Assembly: GCA_900239685.1 (NCBI GenBank)
Contig: OENT01000090.1
Location: 62,001-126,000, forward strand
Reading direction: 5' to 3'
Source of the DNA: Rotaria macrura
Taxonomy: Eukaryota; Rotifera; Eurotatoria; Philodinida; Philodinidae
Length of the DNA stretch: 64,000 bases
Shown here: piece by piece, positions 13,001-23,800 of the stretch
Numbering within the stretch: position 1 is the first letter of the stretch
Layout of the letters: each line of letters starts with the position of its first letter
Position numbers and translations under genes: made by a program
The notes under the pieces: model-generated
Database searches by the model: none
Seen by the model: only the letters and a program-made list of their open reading frames with translations
Told to the model about the DNA's origin: nothing

Positions 13001-16000
13001 GATTTTTTCCAAGAAAAATCGAGCTGTGATCCCGTTGTGGCTCATTTTTCTAAAATGTTTTCCTTCGCACCCTATGGGTCGATATTTCACACAAAAACAG
13101 ATTGAACAAAACATACAAATCGATGCAATTTTCACGCTTATTTTGAAGATGTTCCTTCTTTTGCTTTTAGAGTTGGCTATCGTAATGAAAACTGCTCAAT
13201 GAATACACAGTTTTCTTGATTTTCGCTTACTCTACTGTCGGTAAGGAACGAAATTCAGTTTTCTCAACAAAAAAACAGAATCTAGAAAACCTAAATATTA
13301 AATATTGTAGCCAGCGATCTGACGATTCTACGAGATAAGCCAGTTGGTTTTATGTCTTGTTACAAAACCCTTGATAGATTTAGAAGAATGCTCATTGATA
13401 CATAGTTTTAGCCTGCCCAACCTTTCTAAATCGAATAGCATTTTTTTAGACTTATTACCTCTGCATCCAATCAAATAAGATTTTTCTATTCAGTCTTTCA
13501 TGTTGGTTCAGAATGAAAAATACTTTCAAAAGCTTCACAAAGTAAATGAGATCGAAATTTGACAGTTTCTAGACAAAAAAATAATTCAATCTAACAACGG
13601 TATTTTGTTAGTCACCAGTTTTTTAAGTTTTTTTTCAATCAAACAGTGGACGAATCGAAATTAAGAGTATAGATTCGTGATCAGCTTTTCAACTTCTATC
13701 AAACGGCATGCACGTGAACGAGAAAAGCATTCATTGCAGTTTTGCATTTCCGACACCTTACACCGAAATTCCAAAAATCTAATACTAATATTTGATTTAT
13801 ATTCATCGAAAAGTGTCATTTTCTAAGAATCGTTAAAATTGATTCAGTCGTCATTTAAAGGACAAAACGATACTTGGAAAAGTACACATTTTAATCAAGA
13901 TTAGATGACTAGGTTTCGGCATGAACTCGTACTGACGTATTGAAAGAATATTCATTAAAAATAACTATTTATGAGCTAACAAAACTTCGATAATTTTTTA
14001 CGATCCAACTATCATGAATCATGATGGAGTGACTCCATGGATGAATATTTATCCATGAAGCCGTAAGTTTTAGTTTGAATACCATTAGCTGCCATGAGGT
14101 TGCACCCTTGGTGCCATTAACAGCTCTTTGTTGTGATTCATGCAGATTACTTGATTGTGAATACCTGATCTTTTGATTTATTGGTTCGCATAAGACGCGA
14201 AAGACCTCCAGGTCAGTTATCTATTCGGAACTGAAACTAGCCAAGCAGACAAACATTTGGTAAAACGCGTTTAAATATTCAATCGAGAACCACGATTGTG
14301 AGTCACTAATGCTCATTAATAAAACACAAGAAACACGTTTTTGCGCTGAATTTTCACTCTCTGAGCGTGAAAACGGATTCAAACTCTAATTCTGAGCCTT
14401 TAAACGAACAATTATTCGAGAACTTAAGAACTAATCCATTTAAACGCTCAGAATTAGAGTTTGAATCCGTTTTCACGCTCGGAGAGTGAAAATTCTGCGT
14501 TAAAAACGCGTTTCTTGAGTTTTATAAATGTGCGTTAATGACTCAAAATCTCAGTTCCGGATTTGAATATTTAAACGCGTTTTTCCAAATGTTTGTCTGC
14601 TTGGGTAAATGATATATTATCTATCGAACGGCTGAATTTGCCCACTAAATCATATTTCAAACCACCAGCCAACTGAGAGAAAGGACTTTAGTTTCTAGTA
14701 ACCATCTCTCGATGACTTATATCAGAAAGGGAATTTGTTGCCTTGATTTATCTTCTAAATTTGTTTAAATAATAATAATAATAATAATAATAATAATCAC
14801 CTAGTGATAATATTCTGATGGACTGACTATACTTTTATTACTTTTGAATATATCATTTTAAATGTGTGGTATACTTTGAAAAATGTTTCCTTGTGAACCA
14901 TGTCATAGTTCAATTAACACATTTTTCAACTATGATATATCTTAATACAAACAAGATAAAGATGCAATATTTCATATTTCTAGGTTGACTATTTATTACA
15001 AATTTGTTTATCTGAGTTAATCGACTTTGAAAAACAACATGTAGGCGACAATGTAGATTTACGATCCAAACTAAGAAGTGATATAAAAAGTCAATTTCTC
15101 GCACCCAAATGTTTGCATGATAAAATCAAATCATTTTTGACTGAAATCAGTCAAATTGAAAATTTATCGAAAACTGTTAAATGTGCTACACGATTGATGT
15201 ATAGCAAAAAACAAGAATTCACTGATTTGGCTCTCAAAAATCATTGTCTACTTTCAATCACATTGTCATCTGAATTAACAAAGTCGAATCAAATAGTATC
15301 AACTGAATCAGAAAGTACCTCAGGAACGATCAATATATCGAATGGTGACCTAACGAAAGAAACAGTAAAATAACGAATAAAAAGCAATATGTTCATATGC
15401 ATTTATATTTTTTTTCGTATTTTTTAACAGTCAGAAGTTCTTGTAATTTGCTCATCATCTATAAAACTTTGTGACTTTGTTATAAAAGCAGCTGGACAAA
15501 AAGTTCAACAGGAATTAAATGGAAAAGATCTGGCAGGAACTATGGTAGATACATCAGTTGGTAATTTACACCAAGCTAAACGTCTTCTCTTCTTACCTTG
15601 GCTGCCACCACCATCGTTGGTTTCTCAACAAGATATCGATGAGCTTCGTAAATCGATCTCGATATTCGTTCAACAAGCAGTTCAATATACTATTCAAGCA
15701 AAATTTAAAAGTATTGGTATGTATTAATATTTATTCTATTTTCTCTTCTCGTTATTAAAATTCTTGATATATGTCAGCATTTCCTGCCATTGGATGTGGC
15801 GGTTATGGTATTCCAGCAGACACAATCGCTACAGCGTTGATTGATGCAGCTCGCACACAATTCATGGCTAATCGAACTGCGAATCTAGTGATTACATTCG
15901 TAACACAACAGCCGCAGGTATTCGATGTTTTCAATAGTAAACTTAAAGAAACTCCATCAAAACCTGCCAATGATCGTCGTCAATCACCAGCATTGTCTCA

Positions 16001-16168
16001 TTTATCAAATCAAGACAGTAAGTATATGTATTTTTAATTTCGATAGAGAAAAACCACTCTCGTTTTGATTCTATTTTAGATTATCAGATAAATCTGATAA
16101 CATCGAATACAAACATTAACACAGCCAAAAAACTGTTGGCAACTTTTGAAAGCAAGCTGATGCCATAG
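10006..16168 (+). CDS. RRM/KH-like and macro-domain protein, PARP14-like but lacking WWE and ART
   Basis: Exons 10006-10198, 10263-10508, 10579-11269, 11329-11618, 11673-12127, 14984-15364, 15431-15716, 15778-16017 and 16080-16168 give 956 aa with consistent phases. Exon 1 has an RRM-like core (LYVEMLVGNINSNIIDM), as in the repeated N-terminal RRMs of PARP10/14. The middle exons are KH/RRM-like modules that I cannot name precisely. Exons 6-8 form a macro domain paralogous to that of the upstream gene: GDLTKET, VLVICSSS, LLFLPWLPPP, then AFPAIGCGGYG after a phase-1 intron at the same place. Loop-1 Asn and the Gly-rich catalytic loop are absent. The protein stops soon after the macro domain (KLLATFESKLMP) with no WWE or ART. 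It is probably a duplicated, truncated PARP paralogue acting in RNA or ADP-ribose recognition (inference). Intron 5 (12128-14983) holds two inverted-repeat elements. Confidence 0.72.
12345..13755. mobile_element. Fold-back element with 499-bp near-perfect inverted arms
   Basis: The left arm 12345-12843 and right arm 13257-13755 are reverse complements. I saw no mismatch in the lengths compared by eye. They flank a 413-bp spacer without a meaningful open frame. The ends read TGTCGGAAATGCAAAACTGC and its complement. No clear target-site duplication is visible. The element lies wholly inside an intron of the RRM/macro gene, so the pre-mRNA should be able to form a long hairpin. It is probably a non-autonomous DNA element; an assembly palindrome is possible. 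Confidence 0.85.
14241..14604. mobile_element. Imperfect palindromic MITE (364 bp)
   Basis: The ends are CCAAGCAGACAAACATTTGG and its reverse complement. The arms (about 14241-14397 and 14446-14604) pair with scattered mismatches around a 48-bp centre, and ACGCGTTT motifs recur. It is in the same intron as the 499-bp-arm element. The small size and lack of coding capacity indicate a MITE. Confidence 0.8.
14768..14797. repeat. (AAT)10 microsatellite
   Basis: Ten tandem AAT units in the long intron of the RRM/macro gene. Confidence 0.95.
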
Positions 16169-16230
16169 TTTTCTCGTAAACAATCAACAATCAACGAAAG
16201 AATCCCTTCTGCATGAACTCACAAATCTTT

Positions 16231-17302
16231 CTCATTAGTATGATTCATTCTTAACAAACTAGAAAAATACACAACATGAAACTCACTCCATCTGTGTGTA
16301 TTCGACTACATTGTGCTAGGAGATGTATCATTCATTGATATACTGGTGAAAAATGTCTCATAAGTAAGTATTCGTTCTTCTTTTGTAAGTTTCCAAGGAT
16401 AACAAGAATGCAACCCAACGCAAACAGTTCCAGATAACGTTTCTCTAATATTAAGTATGATAAACAAGTATGTATCTAATCGAATTGTGTTGCCAGTCTG
16501 TGAGTAGCATGAGGCTGTATTTTCAGATGAAATTTAGCAGATAAATCCTCTTGATGAACAAACAAATACTGTGACTCATGTTCTATTAGTTTGTTTGAAT
16601 TTATTTGAAGGTGACCATTGCAAGACTATTGTAAAGTTGATGTCGATCTCAAATATGAATCTCATTTTACACTCACAGTTAACTGAATACCATCTTCAGA
16701 ATGAACACAAAACATGATCGTGTTTAATGTACCTTACAGAACGCATAACTTTTTAAGAACAAAATCGATGGGTTCTCGATGAAGGATATGTCTTTCCTCT
16801 GATTCTTTTGTAAGACATTCAATAAGAATAATTGATGATCGTCGGGATTAACTAAGCGGTAGTCTTGAAATAATCACCCGTACACAGTGTTTCAATGAAG
16901 AAGAACCTTTCAGACTGCATAGATTTCCCGAAAGCCATACAAATCAATAGAACATGAGTCACAGTATTTGTTTGTTCATCAAGAGGATTTATCTGCTAAA
17001 TTTCATCTGAAAATACAGCCTCATGCTACTCACAGACTGGCAACACAATTCGATTAGATACATACTTGTTTATCATACTTAATATTAGAGAAACGTTATC
17101 TGGAACTGTTTGCGTTGGGTTGCATTCTTGTTATCCTTGGAAACTTACAAAAGAAGAACGAATACTTACTTATGAGACATTTTTCACCAGTATATCAATG
17201 AATGATACATCTCCTAGCACAATGTAGTCGAATACACACAGATGGAGTGAGTTTCATGTTGTGTATTTTTCTAGTTTGTTAAGAATGAATCATACTAATG
17301 AG
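16231..17302. mobile_element. Fold-back element with 357-bp inverted arms
   Basis: Arms 16231-16587 and 16946-17302 are reverse complements of equal length around a 358-bp spacer. The ends read CTCATTAGTATGATTCATTC and its complement. It begins 63 bp after the stop codon of the RRM/macro gene, so it may lie in its 3' UTR. No coding capacity and no obvious target duplication were seen. Its design (equal long arms, non-coding core) matches the 12345-13755 element, but the sequence differs. Confidence 0.85.
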
Positions 17303-19319
17303 GCAATCATACGAGTTTATCAAGCAGAATTTCTTTGAGTTTTATTTTCCTTAACTTTTTCTTTCTTCTGTCAATAGCTTAAGATCGCTCATATTATTAT
17401 GATAATTTCTATTATTCATGAAATGTGTCTGTTTTTAAAAGAGAAATAATATGAAATAAATAGTGATGAATATAAGATTTCGTATTTCACTTAAATACAA
17501 GAAATGACAACAGGATTTATAAACGTGCTGTAATGGTGAGATTACAAACAAGTCGTGATCCATCTTTTCATTAACTATATTATGTCTTACCGTTTTTGCA
17601 AACGACATTTTACAATGTGAATAGTAAATGTGAATTCCATCCTTAGTGAAAATGATATATTGATTAGTTATTTTACAATTGATTACTTTTTTGGTTGTCT
17701 GAAGACTTCGTACGAATAAATTACAGGTGAAACAAAGAAAGAATTATACCAATTATAAAACATAATGATGTCATTATGGGATGCATGAACATGCACTGAA
17801 AAGAAATTTACAATTGTAATTGTAGCAAAGCAGTGATCGATGAAAACAAATCTAAGATCCTCAGTTCGAAATTTTGTTCATCAGAAAGATTGGAATACAA
17901 CATAAAGCGTTCATATATCGTTTCTTCGTAATGTATCAAGATTTTGTCGAGGCCTAAGTATCTTCTAATAAAAATAATGCGAAGATATTTTTATTTCCAA
18001 TTTTCTTTAAGCATCTTTGACATGTATTGAAAATTTCAGTATGAACACAATCTTTCTTTCTAAAGTAAAAAATAAACACCAGAAATACATATAACTATTA
18101 TAGACAAACAGTTAGAAAAGTCGAGTTACATTGTAGATTTGTTTCTTTGAACGGCAATAATTTTCGTTCGTGCGAACACTTTAGAATATTCTAAGACTAC
18201 ATATGAAACATCTCAAATGATAATGCAAATGATAATGATAATGAGACTGACATTAAAGCGTCTAGATGTTTTCTTCACTCGATAACTTCCTATTTTTTTT
18301 TGTTTTATCTTATTTCTGAAAAAATATCTTACTGCTAACTTCGAAGCACTTCAAACAGTAGTAGTGCACATTTAAAACATATGTTCTTGCATTTATATCC
18401 AAAATTATCTGAAGAAAATCTTGAAGTGTAAAAGAAGATCATTTGATTCTTTCCAAGATACACATTTCAGCACTTGCACCTTCAAGGTCGTATAAACATT
18501 GCTCTAACAAGAACAGTACAAATGAATGTAATAAATTAATATTCGACTCAACTACCAGAACTAAAAAATGTTATTACAGGAGGGATGTTCATCAAAGTAA
18601 GAATTAAGACAAACAGTGGTAATGACACTCAATGATTTTAGTCAGTCGGTATATCGACTCCGAAGGAAGATAAATATTTGTCTATTAAATACTTGACTCT
18701 TTTAAATAATGGGAACAAACAAAATAAAACTATGTTTGTTCGTGTTTATTATCTACATTTATCTCTAATAGTAACGAGTCTCGGTCTTTTGTATTTTCCG
18801 CAGGCCATTTTCGTACAGCGCTTTCTTACGTGTTGAGAAAAATATAGAATCTTCGTTTTTTCCTATTGTCTAAGTATCATGAACGAAAAGCTTTTATCCC
18901 ATCAATCAAATTCATATGATTATTGATTCTGAAGAAGTTGCTTTTACGCAAAGATATCTCTTCAACCATTTCATTGAATAAATTGTTAAAATCAAGCTCG
19001 TCTAGTCTCGAAAATTGAAGTCAACTGTATTAAACTTTATGCCTTTTAAACGTTGCTTCAGAACAACGAAAAAATTGCATAAAAGGTCAAACATAAGAAA
19101 ACTAAAGGGATTATATCATCGGACAGAATATGTTTATAATTCATATGTATTATCAGTGACCTCTATTCACGAGAAATATGATTCGAAAATGAAAATCTAT
19201 TTATTGATTGGCTCATGTCAGCGTAAGTTTCTTTACACATTCCAGATAATTTCACTTATTCTTTATTTCTTCTTACGTGAAGAATTCCAAATTGATAATC
19301 GAGAAATTTTCTATTCGAT
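17303..19319. other. Intergenic, no gene recognised
   Basis: About 2 kb of AT-rich sequence upstream of SNRPC. The open frame at 19015-19359 overlaps the SNRPC start in another frame and is not protein-like. A pyrimidine-rich stretch ending in AG at 19281-19282 could be a 5'-leader splice acceptor. Confidence 0.5.
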
Positions 19320-19804
19320 ATGCCTAAATATTATTGTGACTATTGCGATACATATTTAACCCATGATTCGCCATCTGTACGTAAAACTCATTGTCAGGGA
19401 AGAAAACATAAAGAAAACGTACGTGACTACTATCAAAAATGGATGGAAGAACAAGCTCAAAAATTGGTTCGTTTAATTTGTTGTTGCTTTTGTCTCTAGT
19501 TTAATTTTAGCTACTTTAGATCGATCAAACAACAGCTGCTTTTAAATCAGGTAAAATGCCAACTGCACCATTTCCAATGCCGCCGCGTCTTATCAATCCT
19601 AATATTGCACCACCACGGCCAGGCATGCCAACGATGGTACCACCACCACCATGGGCTTTTGCTTTACCACCAGGTATGCGACCATTAGGACCACCACCTA
19701 ATCCGGCTGCAATGACAACGTTGATGACTTTACGACCACCACCTGGTATGATGCCTCCAGGTGTTCCACCACCAACAGCGATTCCGAATCAATCTATGGA
19801 ATGA
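19320..19804 (+). CDS. SNRPC: U1 small nuclear ribonucleoprotein C
   Basis: Exons 19320-19466 and 19520-19804 (53-bp intron) give 143 aa. U1-C binds U1 snRNP and stabilises U1 pairing with the 5' splice site in the nucleus. The N-terminus [20 protein letters not shown] is nearly identical to the animal protein. The U1-type zinc finger uses C6, C9, H24 and H30, followed by the conserved helix [18 protein letters not shown]. The rest is the expected Pro/Met-rich low-complexity tail. The ATG begins the conserved block exactly, so the start is secure. Intron placement is supported by LIDQTTAAF reading across the junction. It is shorter than vertebrate copies (about 160 aa) only in the tail. Confidence 0.97.
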
Positions 19805-20887
19805 TAGTATGATTAACATGGAAGAGTGAATGTTTCTTTTTGTTAATTGTTTTGTATGTACATTTCATCATAACCATGTGTGAGTTAATATACACAAGAA
19901 AAAAAAAACTTCTCCACGTAGCCTTTGTTTCAATCATGATTTCATTTTGTGTTCCTTTTTTGTTGTCTATCATAAAGATGAGATGAAAGTAGTGTTTTAT
20001 TTTGTCACTAGATTGTATTAACTTTAACAGCGAAATCTACAGAATTCACCAAAAATGAGAACCTATATTTGTTTTTCATTATAAAAAATATGCGAAGATC
20101 CTACCTTAGTCTAGATATATATTGCCTTCCATTCAGAATATCGCATGGTATTTAGTAAGCCATAGGCGTTCTAACTTTGACAGTTGTATTCTAACATTGA
20201 ATGTTTCAAGAGAAAGTCCTCCGTATTACTCAAAGAGTGTCCGTAGACTGAATCATTCATGATTGTAGATAGAAGTCGGACGAGATGATTCAAGAAGTCT
20301 TTTTCATCGAAAATTTGATTATTTTTACTTAGATCGACTATTCTATTCGTGAACGAGTTGTCGATTATATAAATTTACATTTTGGAATACTGACCATCAT
20401 TTTCTGTCAGAATACAACATTACTTAATAGCTTATGGTGTTTTGAAAAATGGGAACCATTGATATTTCGCATGAAAAGTTGTTCATCCGAATCTGATCTT
20501 GAACTATAGTTCTTAAGTTTTTTTTTTGATCAAAAATAGATCTAGTCAAATGGAAACATAGTTTATTCAGTCGATTTGACTTATCTTAACTTGCGAATCG
20601 TTAAGGATTACATTTAGTATTTTCTTTTCATTCAACGGGAACAAAATTTCTGAATCTATCTTGATCAGATAATGAATGGAAATATCAATAAAGGAAAAAT
20701 GACTTCCGCTGATTTCTCATTGATAAAGAAGGCAATCGAAGTGTTTTAAATATTACACTTAAAAAAATAAATTTTCCACTATTTTAGATATAAAAAAAAA
20801 AAACAAAAATAACTTCAGACAGGTAAAGTAAATGAATAACTAATTGAATATTATTGGTTGTTTAGCATTGAAATAAATCGTAGAAAA
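19805..20887. other. Intergenic, no gene recognised
   Basis: About 1.1 kb, AT-rich, holding the SNRPC 3' UTR and the leader of the next gene. No supported RNA gene or repeat was seen. Confidence 0.5.
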
Positions 20888-23800
20888 ATGAGCGGGATTG
20901 ATGAATTGGTATCCTTAATGGATGAGGGTGGGTGATTATATAATGCTTCTTAATGTCGTCTGTGCTATTCTAATATCTATTGCTTTTGTTTTGTCTTATA
21001 TGTTTTTTCTGTAATTTAAAATTTATCTTACAATAATGTTTTTCTAGAAGAGTCAATGATTAAATATCTCCGTGAAAAGATTATTGGCCGTCCAGCAGCA
21101 TTTTCTCTAGCCGCTGATATACCAGCAGATGAGTAAGTTATTATCCGATAAGATTTTATCTGCATGTTAATTTTCTCTTTTTGTATAAAAAGTCACTTAT
21201 CTCCTGTAAAGAAGGCCAATGCACATACTGGTTCAGATGATGTTGTGTTAATAAATGCCATTTCCAATGAAGCAACCAATACTGATCGGTTATCAAATCA
21301 GGTATGTTATAGATTGTTGTTTTTTTCGTCTCATTTTTCTATTTGTACATGTGAAACAATAATTACAACAATATCCGCTTCTTCTTCTTATGCACAGAAT
21401 TCACTTGAAAATTAATGTCAGGTATATGTAGAAAAGACGCTATGATGTTTTTTTCCCTCCGAATTTGCATGCTTATATTTATGGATAAGTTAATTAATTG
21501 TAACGAAAATTTTGCTTAGCTCTTTATGAAACAAAATGTAACAGTTGAGACCCGCTGCGTCAGGTGTGTAACACTTTGTTTTCTTTTTCGTTTCCTCCGC
21601 TTGTCATTGCTTTTTTTCCTCTTCATTTCGCTTTCTTTTGCGTATTCGGTTGATTTGCTTGTCTCTACTTTTGCCCTGCGCTGTCCTTTTTCTTCATATT
21701 GCATCTACGCTTTTCATCTTATCATTGTCGATGTTATTTTCAATTAGAAACCTATGAGAAGTTTGCCGTGTCATTAGAAATTTATTTCAAAATAATATTA
21801 ATACAATTGAGTAAGGAAAGAAGGCAACGAAGAATGTCTCATAAGACGTTAAGCTCATCGAAAAGAGCACAGGTGAAAAATGGCTTTTCTTGTTGTTGCC
21901 AATGTTTGTCAAAAAAGATATATCATATCTTCTTCCTTTTTTACATTAATAGGTAGAAAAGTTGAATGGTATCAGTAATGCAAGCAGTACTGGACGTCGA
22001 CCAATATCATCATCATCACCGATTATTATTCCAAAAAAGCCTCCTCGTTCTAATGTAAGTATATTATATTCAAATTACCAAGTAGTTCAATAAGCATTCG
22101 TGTGAACAAGAAAAGGAGCAATGAGCTAATTTATATTCTCTATTTGTTTTACATGTGTTCATTTTTTTGAATTAATATATAGTTATTTTTCATCTATATT
22201 TATTTTTCCATTGCTAGGCATCGTCACAGAGTTCATCGTCGTATACATCGGTTGCTGATCAAATTTCGTCGTTTGTTGTAAGAAAAACAAAATAATATAT
22301 CTTTTGTTGTAAAATTGTTTTCTCTGCATAGGAATCCTTTATACAAACGGATGATGGTAAATAAATACAAATAACAATAGTTCAATAATACTGATTGCGC
22401 TTTTTAGTTATAAATTCAACATTTCCAACACTACCATCGACATGTCAACAATTGCAACATTCAGCAGCACGTGATCGTATATCAGTTAAAAATAAACGGC
22501 GACAACCCATTAAACAAAAAGTAAAATAATTAAATTATCCATGCATTTTACATTCTATTTTTATTTTACTATTACAGTTGAGTACACTTCGAGAAACTGA
22601 TGATGGTGAAGTCGATTTGTTTTCTTCGAAAATAGAAGGTAAATAATAGAGGAATCTAACTTGATATTAACAGGTGACGGTGTAACACTATTCGGAAAAT
22701 CGGGAATTAATCATTTTATTCTTATAAAATAAAACACATGTGAGACATTTTGAGTATAGATGATGAAGTTCCACCACCTTTACCGCCGAAACAGCGTCAT
22801 TTACTGAAAAATTCATTTTCATTACCAACTACAACCAGATCAACATCAACGACTAAAACAAATACGAAAAAGTTAAATGATTATTTCCGTACATTTTCAA
22901 TTCATTGACATACACGTTTTTCTCTTTTATCGTTTCTCATATTTCTATCAATAAACCGAGCTTAATATTTTCAGCTATATCATCAACACCTGAAGAGGAA
23001 CAATCAATTATTGCTGCAGCACGTGCAGAGGTAAATATTTTGAGAATTTATCTTTTCTATTCAAGCCGTAATCAACAATAAATAGCGCATGTATCTGAAT
23101 CACATTTGAAAATTATATGAATCATTCGGAAACATGTGCAGGCATCTACATGGCCCTTCTTTAGTATTTTACTCGCTTCTAGAAGCCATATAATAGATAT
23201 TATTTATTATTTATCAATAGAAAATACCGACGACAAAGATGCATGCGAAATAAGAACCGAACAATCGAAAACGAACATCATTGATAAGTTTTTACGTTGA
23301 GTAATTAATGCGATGAAACTGAATCGACTTAACTTAGTACAAGATGAATAAATCAGATGTTTCATCGAATCTACATATATCAGAGTATGAATGGCTAGCC
23401 ATAAAGATTTTGCTACATCTCTAAATTTAGAATTATAATTAATAGCACACAATAGATTATTTCCTTTGTTTTCATTTGAGAAGTCCGAATATGTATTTGA
23501 CATCATTTTGATAAAAAAAATCATGCTATGTCTCACGTAAGAAAGAAGTCATTCAACTGGGTGAATCGCTTTTGACTCGAAGTAATGCGCATCATGTCGA
23601 TTTTAATGAGTTCTAAATACCTTGAAACAACTGCATGCTGTTTGAATAATTCTGATGAAATAGGACATTTTTATGGAATTTTTTTCGAAGTCAATAGTGT
23701 ATGTTTACTGTGGAAGTTTCAGCTCTCTTTTGCCATACATATTTTAACTATTGCTGATTAAAATGACCTAGTATGAAGCTAATTAAACAGATGCAATTAT

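Noticed and set aside
21362..21415. Alternative exon ending the scaffold-like protein at 21413-21415
   Set aside because: Splicing 21301 directly to 21953 keeps phase and continues the same Ser-rich protein; the short version may exist but is not the main model.
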